The notes: a model not told the origin generated them from the letters alone. A stretch of 38,918 nucleotides of DNA from Mogibacterium pumilum (GCF_002243385.1 NZ_CP016199.1:932719-971636), one strand, 5' to 3'. Positions 16,046-24,558 are shown, counted from the stretch's first letter. Numbers and translations: made by a program.

Positions 16046-16693
16046 ATGGTATCAAAGCTCAAAACAGCTTTTAAGAATATTAAGGTGATAGTCGTTACTG
16101 AATTGCTACTCATGGTAGTTATGGTATCGACTATTGTCGTTAAAGCAGATGCCATCAATGACTGTCGTGTTGTAAGTACACCGCTTAAACTTGCTACGCT
16201 CAAGACCATTAGTACTGATAGCAATTCGAATGAAGTGACTGGTACGAAGACAACAATCTCAGACGCGGAGACTGAGCGAGACATTAAGGTTGCTGACGAC
16301 AAAAGGACTAGCATTATCTCTTTTGCTAAGCAATACATCGGTAAGCCGTATGTGCTAGGAGGCAAGAGCCTTACTAATGGTTGTGACTGTGCTTCGTTTA
16401 TTACACTCATATACAAAGAGTACGGATACAACTGGAAGATGGGTTCGGTTAATACGCTTTATGACAACTGCGGAGGAACTACCGTATCTGTGGATGATAT
16501 GAAGCCTGGAGACATAATTTTCTTTGGCCGAGGCAATAAGAAACTACATGTAGCTATGTATGCGGGAAATGGCAGAATAGTACACGCTATGGATCCTTCT
16601 CACGACATTTGTGAGATTGATCTCTACAGACCAGGTACTAAAACCACTTATAGTGGCAAGAGCATATTGGAAGTTAAGAGGATAATCAACTAG
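16046..16693 (+). CDS. secreted NlpC/P60-family cell-wall peptidase
   Basis: Probably hydrolyses peptide bonds in the peptidoglycan stem or cross-bridge outside the cell. The frame is open from GTG 16004, but ATG 16046 has GGGAAG upstream and gives a classical signal peptide: basic MVSKLKTAFKNIK, a hydrophobic core to about residue 33, then KADA as a likely cleavage site. A linker of about 50 residues rich in Ser and Thr precedes the C-terminal NlpC/P60 domain (about 87-213). The catalytic residues are Cys115 in NGCDCASF, His168 in KLHVAMY and His180 in IVHAMD. No SH3 or LysM binding domain is present. A good terminator follows. Confidence 0.83.
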   Translation: MVSKLKTAFKNIKVIVVTELLLMVVMVSTIVVKADAINDCRVVSTPLKLATLKTISTDSNSNEVTGTKTTISDAETERDIKVADDKRTSIISFAKQYIGKPYVLGGKSLTNGCDCASFITLIYKEYGYNWKMGSVNTLYDNCGGTTVSVDDMKPGDIIFFGRGNKKLHVAMYAGNGRIVHAMDPSHDICEIDLYRPGTKTTYSGKSILEVKRIIN

Positions 16694-16753
16694 TGATATG
16701 TGGTGAATGGTGGATTAAAGGCTGATAGGACATTTATTATTTAAGATTTGAAG

Positions 16754-16791
16754 CGGAGGACATCTATTTAGGTGTTCTCCGTCTATTTTTC
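16754..16791 (+). terminator. intrinsic terminator after the NlpC/P60 gene
   Basis: CGGAGGACATC (16754-16764) pairs with GGTGTTCTCCG (16771-16781) with two G-T pairs around a six-base loop, followed by TCTATTTTTC. Confidence 0.75.
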
Positions 16792-16827
16792 AATAATTAC
16801 TACGGTGTGGGAAATATGGAAAAGGTA

Positions 16828-16836
16828 TGCTATAAT
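16828..16836 (+). promoter_or_regulatory. extended -10 promoter of the DUF4234 gene
   Basis: TGC directly followed by TATAAT (16831-16836), 43 bases before the start codon. The -35 region is not recognisable. Confidence 0.6.
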
Positions 16837-16879
16837 ATGCAAACGTTAAGAGATTATAGTGATTATAAAGGAGAGACAT

Positions 16880-17284
16880 ATGGATAATAATATTCATAAT
16901 CAGAACAATAACCAGAACGATGATGGTTACGCACAATATACAAGGCCTATTTCAAGAAGAGAAATTGGACTCTGTATCTTATTCTCGCTTATTACTTGTG
17001 GAATTTACGGCATTTACTGGATGATTGTTCTAAATGATGATGTTAACGAGGTAGTTGGTGATAGAACAGCAACATCGGGCGGTATGGTATTCCTGTTCTC
17101 ACTTCTAACCTGTGGAATATATGGAATATACTGGATTTACTGCATGGGTGAGAAGCTGGATAGATATAATGGCAAGGATGGAAATTCAGGACTTCTTTTC
17201 GTTCTGCTCACGATATTCGGGCTTTCAATTGTTGCTTACTGCATCATGCAGGATCAAGTGAACCATCATGCAACAGTTGCATAA
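16880..17284 (+). CDS. DUF4234 membrane protein
   Basis: The frame is open from 16859 but ATG 16880 follows AAAGGAGAG, giving 134 residues. A polar Asn/Gln-rich N-terminus precedes the membrane part. Residues 34-50 and 72-88 are a striking internal repeat, LFSLxTCGIYGIYW in both copies, and a third hydrophobic segment lies near 100-120. This is the DUF4234 pattern, in which two such hairpins flank a short DDVNEVVGD loop. The function of the family is unknown. The downstream DUF2752 gene overlaps its last codons, so the two are probably made together. Confidence 0.8.
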   Translation: MDNNIHNQNNNQNDDGYAQYTRPISRREIGLCILFSLITCGIYGIYWMIVLNDDVNEVVGDRTATSGGMVFLFSLLTCGIYGIYWIYCMGEKLDRYNGKDGNSGLLFVLLTIFGLSIVAYCIMQDQVNHHATVA

Positions 17285-17657
17285 TGAACAGAATTGCAGT
17301 TTTCTGCACTATCTAATTAAAAAAACGACTCCTTTTGTAATACTAGGAGTCGTTTACTATATCTGGCTGAGGATGACGCACATATATATACCTTGCATTT
17401 TCAGGTATATCACCGGGTACAAGTGCCCTGGCTGTGGTACGACAACCATGTGTGTCAGTATACTGCGATTCAGGTTTAGCGATGCTTTTTATGCTAATCC
17501 GTTCATTTTCACGACTATCCCGTTTATATTGTTTGAGATAGTGTATAACGTGTATTTGAGCTACACAGAAAAGCACATGCCGCTATGGAATAAGATACTG
17601 CTCGGAGTTTACTGCTCTGCGCTATTAATCTTTGCTATGATAAGAGATTTCATGTAA
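17268..17657 (+). CDS. DUF2752 membrane protein
   Basis: A 129-residue protein with a hydrophobic segment near residues 21-35, the family signature YKCPGCGTTTM at about 51-61, an ANPF motif near 76, and two further membrane segments. These agree with DUF2752, whose CPGCG motif and NP motif are the conserved marks; its function is unknown. The start ATG overlaps the end of the DUF4234 gene by 17 bases and has only a weak AAGTGA upstream, so the start is uncertain. The first helix is encoded by a perfect 11-base inverted repeat (17323-17355). Confidence 0.72.
   Translation: MQQLHNEQNCSFLHYLIKKTTPFVILGVVYYIWLRMTHIYIPCIFRYITGYKCPGCGTTTMCVSILRFRFSDAFYANPFIFTTIPFILFEIVYNVYLSYTEKHMPLWNKILLGVYCSALLIFAMIRDFM
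17323..17355. repeat. perfect inverted repeat inside the DUF2752 coding sequence
   Basis: AAACGACTCCT (17323-17333) and AGGAGTCGTTT (17345-17355) with an 11-base loop. On the minus strand the stem is followed by a T-run, giving an intrinsic terminator shape for transcription coming from the right; on the plus strand only TTTACTAT follows. Confidence 0.65.
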
Positions 17658-17732
17658 AAGGCTCTGTGCCTGAATATGAGCATGACGACTTAACGACAGA
17701 GGGCGGACAGCAGAGACCTTCTAATCACAAAG

Positions 17733-17770
17733 CAATGTAAATGCGCTCCGTATGGGGCGCATTTATATTG
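17733..17770. terminator. bidirectional terminator between DUF2752 and the alcohol dehydrogenase gene
   Basis: A 17-bp stem (17733-17749 with 17754-17770, two G-T pairs) around a GTAT loop lies between two convergent genes. A- and T-rich flanks are modest, so efficiency is uncertain. The rest of 17658-17787 shows nothing else. Confidence 0.65.
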
Positions 17771-17787
17771 CTATTTACAGCTATTTT

Positions 17788-18975
17788 CTACTTATTATTG
17801 TAAGCCATTTTGTAAATCTCTTTGAAATCATCCCTATACAGAACCTTTGCAGCACCAACTTTGCCGCCAACAGCTTTCTCGCATTTCTCAGCAAGCTCAT
17901 CTATAACTTCATCTGTTAGCTCAAAATCAAAATCCTTCAGAGATATAGGCATTCCGATGCTTTTAAAGAAATCCTCGGTTCTTGCAATTCCTTCGAGTGC
18001 GACTTCGCGGTCATCACCAGAAGCTTCGACATTCCATACATTTGTCGCAAACTGCTTAAACCTAGGGAGACAGTCGTCTAAAACGTATCTAGCCCAGCTT
18101 CCCCAAATTGCTGCCAGACCTGCACCATGTGCTACGTCGAACATGCCGCTAATCTCGTGTTCAATTCGGTGAGTTGCAAAGTCATCGCCACCATTTCCGC
18201 AGCCTGTAAGACCATTATGGGATAAACTTCCAGCCCACATTACCTCTGCGCGTGCTTCGTAGTTGTTCGGCTCTTCTACGAGTATCAAAGCATTTTTTAC
18301 AACTGTACGAAGCAGTGCTTCGGCAATCCCGTCAGTTAATTCCATATTTCCTGCCGATGTAAAATATCTTTCCATCGTATGCATCATGATATCTGTGCAA
18401 CCGCATGCTGTATGGAAGTTCGGCAGTGTCATCGTCAGTTCGGGGTTTAGTATTGCGAATCTAGGTCTAACCATATTGTTGCTATAGCCGCGTTTGATAC
18501 CTCCGTCTTCATTGGTGATTACAGAAGAATTGCTCATCTCGCTACCAGCAGCAGCGATTGTAAGGACGACCCCTACTGGAAGGGCGGACTCCGGAGTTCT
18601 CTTTCTATCATATAAATCCCAGACATCGAAATCAGATACGGCGCCGTATGCGATTGCCTTCGATGAATCTATTACGCTGCCACCGCCAACAGCAAGTACA
18701 AAATCTACTCCTTTAGATTTTGCAAGTTCGATGCCTTTATACACAAGAGACAGTCTTGGATTAGCTACAACGCCTCCAAGTTCTACATAATCTATATCTG
18801 CGTTCTCTAGCGAAAATTTGATCTTGTCAAGCAGGCCGCTACGAATCACGCTACCACTTCCGTAGTGAAGGAGAACTCGAGTGCATTTTGATGATTTGAG
18901 GAGAGAACTTACCTCTGATTCAGTACCTTTACCAAATACAATGTGCGTAGGTGCACACCAATCGAAGTTATTCAT
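17788..18975 (-). CDS. iron-containing alcohol dehydrogenase (butanol dehydrogenase-like)
   Basis: Reduces aldehydes to alcohols with NAD(P)H during fermentation. The frame is open to 19026, but ATG 18975 follows GGAGG 11 bases upstream and matches where family members begin (MNNFDWCAPTHIVFGKG), giving 395 residues. LAVGGGSVIDSSKAIA (GGGS about 97-100) binds the cofactor. AAAGSEMSNSSVITN and the iron ligands in CGCTDIMMHTMERY (Asp), RIEHEISG (His) and DVAHGAGLA (His) complete the family pattern. Closest in style to the BDH/YqhD/EutG-like group. The substrate is not readable. It is monocistronic on the minus strand. Its upstream region (18976-19146) is AT-rich, with no promoter I would defend. 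Confidence 0.88.
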   Translation of the reverse strand: MNNFDWCAPTHIVFGKGTESEVSSLLKSSKCTRVLLHYGSGSVIRSGLLDKIKFSLENADIDYVELGGVVANPRLSLVYKGIELAKSKGVDFVLAVGGGSVIDSSKAIAYGAVSDFDVWDLYDRKRTPESALPVGVVLTIAAAGSEMSNSSVITNEDGGIKRGYSNNMVRPRFAILNPELTMTLPNFHTACGCTDIMMHTMERYFTSAGNMELTDGIAEALLRTVVKNALILVEEPNNYEARAEVMWAGSLSHNGLTGCGNGGDDFATHRIEHEISGMFDVAHGAGLAAIWGSWARYVLDDCLPRFKQFATNVWNVEASGDDREVALEGIARTEDFFKSIGMPISLKDFDFELTDEVIDELAEKCEKAVGGKVGAAKVLYRDDFKEIYKMAYNNK

Positions 18976-19119
18976 AATATGTATTACCTCCATATGTGGT
19001 ACAATATCTTGTGCTCGCATGTACAAATTAAGTGCAAAAAATATACATAAATTATTTTTCGTATTTTAGTAAATACTAGCATAGAAAGCTTGAAATTTCT
19101 ACCTCACAGGCTTAAAATT

Positions 19120-19143
19120 GTATAAAACAGTATAGTATAAAAC
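19120..19143 (+). repeat. direct repeat of GTATAAAAC upstream of nrdD
   Basis: GTATAAAAC occurs at 19120-19128 and 19135-19143, exactly 15 bases apart, just upstream of the nrdD -35 box. It could be a regulator site or chance in AT-rich DNA. Confidence 0.45.
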
Positions 19144-19146
19144 CAA

Positions 19147-19175
19147 TTGACTAACCCCATTATATGGGATATAAT
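19147..19175 (+). promoter_or_regulatory. nrdD promoter
   Basis: TTGACT (19147-19152), 17 bases, TATAAT (19170-19175): a near-consensus housekeeping promoter, 113 bases upstream of the nrdD start. Confidence 0.8.
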
Positions 19176-19176
19176 G
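19158..19176 (+). promoter_or_regulatory. palindromic operator candidate over the nrdD -10 box
   Basis: CATTATAT, GGG, ATATAATG form a perfect inverted repeat that covers the spacer and the -10 box. The core TATATGGGATATAAT recurs with one change (TATATGCGATATAAT) over the -10 box upstream of nrdG. NrdR is a candidate regulator by function, but the match to its usual box is poor. Confidence 0.5.
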
Positions 19177-19287
19177 ACAGGGCGTCAAACAAGATGTAGT
19201 GTTTAGCGCTGAAAAGTGTATTAATTAATTTTAAGAGAATTAACTCACATAAATCAATATGTTCGGGTATTCGGTTAAGGAGAAATA

Positions 19288-21459
19288 ATGAATGTTATCA
19301 AGAGAAATGGTTCAGAAGTAGCTTTTGACAAAGCCAAGATTGAAAATGCAATTATCAAAGCAAATAATTCCGTTGAAGAAGCAGTTAGACTTACACCAAT
19401 TCAGATTAAGAGAATCACTGACAGTGTAATTCTATCTTGTGAAGACCTTGGTCGCTCACCTGCAGTAGAAGAAATTCAGGATATGGTGGAAGAGCACATC
19501 ATGCAGCATGGTGCATATGAGGTTGCAAAGGCATATATCACATACAGATATACAAGATCCCTCGTTCGTCAGTCCAACACAACAGACGACAAGATTCTTT
19601 CGCTAATCGAGCTTAACAACGAGGAAGCTAAACAGGAGAACTCTAATAAGAACCCTATTATCAACTCCACGCAGAGAGACTATATGGCTGGAGAGGTAAG
19701 TAAGGATCTTACTAGAAGAATCCTTCTTCCAGAGGAGATTTCTGCTGCGCACGATGCGGGAATCATCCATTTCCACGATTCGGATTATTTTGCACAGAAA
19801 GAGCACAACTGCGACCTTATCGACCTAGAGGATATGTTACAGAATGGAACCGTAATCAGCGAGACTCTTATCGAGAAGCCACATAGCTTCTACACAGCAT
19901 GTAACATTACAACTCAGATTATCGCTCAAGTTGCTTCTAACCAGTACGGCGGACAGTCGTTCTCACTAGCTCACCTAGCTCCGTTTGTTGATGTAAGTAG
20001 ACAGAAGATTAAAACTAAGGTTGAGAAGGAGTTCAAGGACGCAGGTATCGAGACAACTCAAGAAGCACTTAACAAGGTTGTTGAAGATAGACTTAAAGAT
20101 GAGATTAAGAGCGGTATCCAGACTATCCAGTACCAGCTCATCACACTGATGACCTGTAATGGACAGGCTCCATTCGTAACTATGTTCATGCACCTAGAGG
20201 AGACACCAGAAGGAAGAACTAGAGATGACCTAGCTCTCTGTATCGAAGAAGTTCTTAAGCAGAGAATGCAGGGTGTTAAGAATGAGAAGGGTGTATGGAT
20301 TACACCGGCATTCCCTAAACTAATCTACGTTCTTGATGAGTGCAACATCAGAGAAGATTCACCTTACTGGAACCTAACAGAAATCGCTGCAGAGTGCACA
20401 TCTAAGAGACTCGTTCCTGATTATATCTCCGCTAAGGTTATGAGAGAGCTCAAGAAGGGCAACGTATATACTTGCATGGGATGCAGATCATTTTTGACAG
20501 TAGAAGAGTCCCAGAAGAACGCTGACGGAAGCTACAAGTTCTACGGAAGATTCAACCAGGGTGTTGTAACAATCAACCTAGTTGACGTAGCCTGCTCATC
20601 ATATGGAAACATGGACAAGTTCTGGGAAATTCTCGATGAGAGACTTGAGCTTTGCCATCGTGCACTAAGACTTCGTCATGAAAGACTTCTCGGAACACCT
20701 TCAGACGTTGCACCTATCCTTTGGCAGTACGGTGCGATTGCTAGACTCAAGAAGGGTGAGACAATCGATAAGCTGCTTTACAATGGATATTCAACTATCT
20801 CACTAGGATACGCTGGACTTTGCGAGATGTGCTACCGCATGGTAGGCAAGAGCCATACAGCTGATGAAGGAAGAGAGTTTGCACTAAAGGTAATGCAGAG
20901 ACTCAACGACAAGTGCGCTGAGTGGAAGGCTGCTGAGAACATCAGCTACTCTGTATACGGAACACCGATGGAGTCGACAACTTACAAGTTTGCTAAGTCG
21001 CTCCAGAGAAGATTCGGAGTAATCCCTCACGTTACAGATAAGAACTATATCACAAACAGTTACCACGTTCACGTAGAGGAAGAGATTGACGCATTCCAGA
21101 AGCTGAAGTTTGAGTCAGACTTCCAGAAACTATCTCCAGGCGGTGCTATCAGCTATGTTGAGGTTCCTAACATGCAGAACAATATCCCTGCTATTCTTGA
21201 CGTTATGAAGTACATCTATGAGAACATCATGTATGCTGAGCTCAACACAAAGAGTGACTTCTGTGAAGAGTGCGGATTTAGCGGCGAGATCAAGATCGTT
21301 GAGGATGCAGAAGGCAAGCTTGTATGGGAGTGCCCAAACTGTGGAAATCGTAATCAGGACAAGATGTCGGTAGCAAGAAGAACTTGTGGATACATCGGAA
21401 CACAGTTCTGGAATCAGGGAAGAACACAGGAAATCAAGGACAGAGTTCTCCACCTATAA
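19288..21459 (+). CDS. nrdD: anaerobic ribonucleoside-triphosphate reductase (class III)
   Basis: Makes deoxyribonucleotides from ribonucleoside triphosphates under anaerobic conditions with a glycyl radical. The 723-residue protein starts with an ATP-cone regulatory domain (VIKRNGSEVAFDKAKIENAI). The catalytic barrel follows with RDYMAGEVSKDL, HFHDSDYF and TACNITTQI. The C-terminal zinc site is CEECGF and CPNCGN. The glycyl radical loop is RTCGYIG with Gly701, then the usual tail. ATG 19288 follows TAAGGAGAAATA. Codon use is strongly biased (AGA, GGA, CTA, CTC), as in a highly expressed gene. The activase gene nrdG follows, separated by a metalloprotease-like gene. Confidence 0.95.
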   Translation: MNVIKRNGSEVAFDKAKIENAIIKANNSVEEAVRLTPIQIKRITDSVILSCEDLGRSPAVEEIQDMVEEHIMQHGAYEVAKAYITYRYTRSLVRQSNTTDDKILSLIELNNEEAKQENSNKNPIINSTQRDYMAGEVSKDLTRRILLPEEISAAHDAGIIHFHDSDYFAQKEHNCDLIDLEDMLQNGTVISETLIEKPHSFYTACNITTQIIAQVASNQYGGQSFSLAHLAPFVDVSRQKIKTKVEKEFKDAGIETTQEALNKVVEDRLKDEIKSGIQTIQYQLITLMTCNGQAPFVTMFMHLEETPEGRTRDDLALCIEEVLKQRMQGVKNEKGVWITPAFPKLIYVLDECNIREDSPYWNLTEIAAECTSKRLVPDYISAKVMRELKKGNVYTCMGCRSFLTVEESQKNADGSYKFYGRFNQGVVTINLVDVACSSYGNMDKFWEILDERLELCHRALRLRHERLLGTPSDVAPILWQYGAIARLKKGETIDKLLYNGYSTISLGYAGLCEMCYRMVGKSHTADEGREFALKVMQRLNDKCAEWKAAENISYSVYGTPMESTTYKFAKSLQRRFGVIPHVTDKNYITNSYHVHVEEEIDAFQKLKFESDFQKLSPGGAISYVEVPNMQNNIPAILDVMKYIYENIMYAELNTKSDFCEECGFSGEIKIVEDAEGKLVWECPNCGNRNQDKMSVARRTCGYIGTQFWNQGRTQEIKDRVLHL

Positions 21460-21471
21460 GAGAAAAATAAT

Positions 21472-22218
21472 ATGAGGAGACGATATTTGAGAAGCGAGAT
21501 ACGCACTGAAACTCACGTTGTAAGCATAGCTGGAGAGACTCTAGTCTATACTTTAGAACGTAAGAATGTGAGAAATATCAACCTGCGGATTAGACCGGAT
21601 GCTTCAATATGCGTCTCAGCACCTCGTAGAGTGCCCTTAGCTGAGATTGAAGAGTTCATGATCAGCAAGGGCGCTTTTGTTATCAATGCACTTGCACGTA
21701 TCAAAGGTGATAAGGCTGATAAATCTAGGTATGACGACGGAGATAAAGCGTATTTCTTGGGTAGGCCACTTGATGTGAAGCTTCTACAGAGACCAAGAGT
21801 TTGCGTTTCTATAGAGGGGGATTTGCTGCTCGTCCAAATGCCAGAGGCTACAAATGCTGCCGCTCGTATAGACGTGGTGAAGCGATGGTATAGTAAACAG
21901 GCGAGCGAGATATTTATGAGTGTTGTGCACGAAGTGTACGATGAATTTAGGAGAACTTACCGTGTGCCGTTCCCACATGTAACTATCAGGCAGATGAAAT
22001 CCAGATGGGGGTCGTGCCGCCCAGATCTCGGCAAGATAACGCTCAACCTCCTGCTTGTTACAGCATCATATGAGGAGTTGAGATACGTCATAGTACATGA
22101 ATTTGCACATTTCATCGAAGCTAATCATTCAGAGGCATTCTGGTGTATTGTGAGCCGTTTTGAGCCTTGTTACAAAGAGAGAAGACATAGTCTTCGCAAT
22201 CTCCCGACAAAGTGGTAA
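21472..22218 (+). CDS. YgjP-like (DUF45) metallopeptidase-domain protein
   Basis: A 248-residue protein of the YgjP/WSS1-like family. The N-terminal beta-rich part contains RKNVRNINLRIRPDASICVSAPR, the conserved start of DUF45. The C-terminal domain has IRQMKSRWGSC (about 172-182) and the zinc motif HEFAH (209-213) with the third ligand His219 in ANHSEAFW. The substrate is unknown; YgjP relatives are thought to act as intracellular proteases. Start: ATG 21472 has no good ribosome binding site, while TTG 21487 follows GAGGAG by seven bases, so the true protein may be five residues shorter. It sits between nrdD and nrdG, likely read from the nrdD promoter. Confidence 0.82.
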   Translation: MRRRYLRSEIRTETHVVSIAGETLVYTLERKNVRNINLRIRPDASICVSAPRRVPLAEIEEFMISKGAFVINALARIKGDKADKSRYDDGDKAYFLGRPLDVKLLQRPRVCVSIEGDLLLVQMPEATNAAARIDVVKRWYSKQASEIFMSVVHEVYDEFRRTYRVPFPHVTIRQMKSRWGSCRPDLGKITLNLLLVTASYEELRYVIVHEFAHFIEANHSEAFWCIVSRFEPCYKERRHSLRNLPTKW

Positions 22219-22258
22219 TTGCGATGGAACGTATAGTATTTAAAGCTTATATTAATAT

Positions 22259-22275
22259 GATATATGCGATATAAT
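22259..22275 (+). promoter_or_regulatory. possible nrdG promoter with the nrdD-type operator core
   Basis: TATAAT (22270-22275) lies within TATATGCGATATAAT (22261-22275), matching the nrdD dyad core at 14 of 15 bases. No good -35 is present. The site lies 32 bases before the GTG start of nrdG. Confidence 0.45.
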
Positions 22276-22306
22276 TGCATTAACAAAATGAAACGAGAGT
22301 ATAAAC

Positions 22307-22828
22307 GTGAATTACGGAGAGATAAAAGATTGTGATATTGCCAATGGAATTGGCATAAGAGTCAGCCTGTTCGTATCAGGCTGCACAAATAGATGTCCTG
22401 GCTGTTTCCAACCACAGACGTGGGATTTCAACTACGGTCAGGAATTTACAAGAGAGACCGAAGATAAGATCCTTGATATGCTTAAGCCTGATTATATAAC
22501 GGGGCTTACAGTTCTTGGTGGAGAGCCGTTTGAGCCTGAAAACCAGGTAGTGCTCGTTCCGTTCCTAAAGCGTGTTAAGGAAGTTTATCCTGATAAAACC
22601 ATATGGTCTTTCTCTGGCTTTGTGCTTGAGGACCTGATGAAGGAGGGCACACACTGTCATACTGACGTGACTATGGAGATGCTTAACATGCTGGATGTAC
22701 TAATAGACGGCAGATTTGATCAGAATCTTAAGAATATACAGCTTAGATTCAGAGGTTCAGAGAATCAGAGGCTGATAGATATGAATAAGACTAGAGAAGA
22801 AGGAAAGGTTGTGCTCTGGGACGAATAG
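22307..22828 (+). CDS. nrdG: anaerobic ribonucleotide reductase activating protein (radical SAM)
   Basis: Uses a [4Fe-4S] cluster and S-adenosylmethionine to generate the glycyl radical on NrdD. The 173-residue length is typical. The cluster motif is CTNRCPGC (Cys26, Cys30, Cys33), which has the CxxxCxxC spacing of the family. GLTVLGGEPFEP carries the GGEP motif that contacts SAM, and LIDGRFDQ with the terminal RFRGSENQR complete the signature. The start is GTG 22307 with only a weak GAGAG upstream; no ATG in frame gives the conserved N-terminus NYGEIKDCDI. It lies downstream of nrdD, with one gene between, and may have its own promoter. Confidence 0.94.
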   Translation: MNYGEIKDCDIANGIGIRVSLFVSGCTNRCPGCFQPQTWDFNYGQEFTRETEDKILDMLKPDYITGLTVLGGEPFEPENQVVLVPFLKRVKEVYPDKTIWSFSGFVLEDLMKEGTHCHTDVTMEMLNMLDVLIDGRFDQNLKNIQLRFRGSENQRLIDMNKTREEGKVVLWDE

Positions 22829-22849
22829 ACGTGATAGGGGGCTAGCCGT

Positions 22850-24421
22850 ATGAGTGTTTCAAAGACATTCGCGACATATGAAAAGAAGGAGCAAGTCAAA
22901 AACAGCGTTGGGAGGCTGATGTTAGCTGTCCTGGCGATTGCGGCTGAGGTGCTCCTTATTGCCACACTCATAAGTCGGTTAAATGAAAAATACACTATAT
23001 TATCCACAGGCTTCCGAATTGTCGCACTTATTATCGTCGTTGCTATTTCGACGAAATCTACGAGTGCATCTGTGAAGCTTCCGTGGGTAGTGCTAATCAT
23101 GCTCAATCCGATTATCGGAATAACTATTTACTTTATGGTAGGACTCTCGAGTTCTACTAGAAAAATGAGAGTAAGATTCCAAAATGTAGATAAAGAACTC
23201 TTCCCGCTTCTAAATGGAGATAAAGCAGTTTTAAAAGAGATAGGAGAGAAAGACCTTGGCGTTGCAAACGTATTCAGATACGTCTCCCGAAAGGCTTTCT
23301 TTCCAGCTTATAGTGATTCTAATATCGAGTTTTTTGGTGAGGCTCGAGAGGCTCTTGCTGCGCAGAAAGAAGCGATGCGGGAAGCGAAACACTTCATATT
23401 TATGGAGTATCATGCCATAGAAGATTCAGCGGCATTTGCAGGGATCAAGGAGATTTTGGCGGAAAAGGCTGCTGAAGGTGTTGAGGTGCGAATTATATAT
23501 GACGATGTGGGTAGCATAGGTTTTATAGATAGCAGCTTTATAAAACGTCTAAATGCTCTCGGTATCAAGTGCAGAGTTTTTAACCCTGTTGTACCAATTG
23601 CAAACGTATTCCTCAATAACCGTGATCATCGTAAGATTACAGTGGTAGATGGCAAGGTCGGATTCACTGGTGGATATAATCTAGCAAATGAGTATTTCAA
23701 GCTCACGAGGCCTTATGGAGACTGGAAGGATTCAGGTGTTCGTATAGAAGGTAACGCGGTTCACAATTTGACCATGATGTTTCTCGAAATCTGGAATGCG
23801 ACCAAGACGCGTGACGCCAAGGATGCAATTTATTCAAAATTCATGCCGGAAGTTAAAATAGATAATACAGAGAAAGGCTGTTTTATCCAGCCATATGGAG
23901 ATACTCCACTCGATCACGAACATGTTGGAGAAAATGTTTATCTCAGCATTATAAACAACGCAGATGATTATGTATGGTTTATGACACCATATCTAATCAT
24001 TACAGATGAGCTGAATAAGGCCTTGACATTATCTGCTTCTCGTGGTGTCGATGTCAGAATAATTACTCCAGGAATACCAGATAAACGTCTAGCTTATGCA
24101 GTGACGAGATTGTATTACTCGAGACTCGTTAGAGATGGCGTTAGAATATATGAGTATACACCAGGATTCTGCCATGCGAAGCAGTGTGTTGCAGATGATG
24201 AAATTGCGACTTGCGGAACTATCAATCTCGACTATAGAAGTTTCTATCATCACTTTGAAAATGGAGTAATTATGTATAACTGTAAAGCTGTACATGACAT
24301 TAAGACGGATTTTGATGAAACTCTAGCAAAGTGTGTCGAGGTTACTGACAAATACATCGAGGGTAAGAGATCACTAAATATATTTAGGCAGATTTTGAGA
24401 CTATTCTCTGTTCTGATGTAA
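22850..24421 (+). CDS. cls: cardiolipin synthase (phospholipase D family)
   Basis: Condenses two phosphatidylglycerol molecules into cardiolipin at the cytoplasmic membrane. The 523-residue protein has two or three N-terminal membrane segments (about 22-44, 52-70 and 78-99). The first HKD motif is HRKITVVD (His260, Lys262, Asp267) followed by GFTGGYN, and the second is HAKQCVAD (His442, Lys444, Asp449) followed by TINLDYRSF. Both catalytic sets are intact. ATG 22850 follows AGGGGGC. It lies 21 bases after nrdG and is probably co-transcribed, though unrelated in function. Confidence 0.9.
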   Translation: MSVSKTFATYEKKEQVKNSVGRLMLAVLAIAAEVLLIATLISRLNEKYTILSTGFRIVALIIVVAISTKSTSASVKLPWVVLIMLNPIIGITIYFMVGLSSSTRKMRVRFQNVDKELFPLLNGDKAVLKEIGEKDLGVANVFRYVSRKAFFPAYSDSNIEFFGEAREALAAQKEAMREAKHFIFMEYHAIEDSAAFAGIKEILAEKAAEGVEVRIIYDDVGSIGFIDSSFIKRLNALGIKCRVFNPVVPIANVFLNNRDHRKITVVDGKVGFTGGYNLANEYFKLTRPYGDWKDSGVRIEGNAVHNLTMMFLEIWNATKTRDAKDAIYSKFMPEVKIDNTEKGCFIQPYGDTPLDHEHVGENVYLSIINNADDYVWFMTPYLIITDELNKALTLSASRGVDVRIITPGIPDKRLAYAVTRLYYSRLVRDGVRIYEYTPGFCHAKQCVADDEIATCGTINLDYRSFYHHFENGVIMYNCKAVHDIKTDFDETLAKCVEVTDKYIEGKRSLNIFRQILRLFSVLM

Positions 24422-24434
24422 GACAGTAACATTA

Positions 24435-24467
24435 ACAATGCGGCTAGGTAAACCCTAGCCGCATTGT
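24435..24467. terminator. 14-bp perfect hairpin between cls and the OhrR-like gene
   Basis: ACAATGCGGCTAGG (24435-24448) pairs perfectly with 24454-24467 around a five-base loop between convergent genes. No T-run follows on either strand. A second imperfect stem (about 24482-24520: CCCAT, CCACACG, CGCGTGG, ATGGG) followed by TTTTGATGTTT may add termination for cls. Confidence 0.6.
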
Positions 24468-24558
24468 CCCGTAAAGGCTTTGCCCATCTACTTAACAGCC
24501 ACACGTTCGACGCGTGGATGGGTTTTGATGTTTGTTCAATGTAATTGCCTGAACCAGC

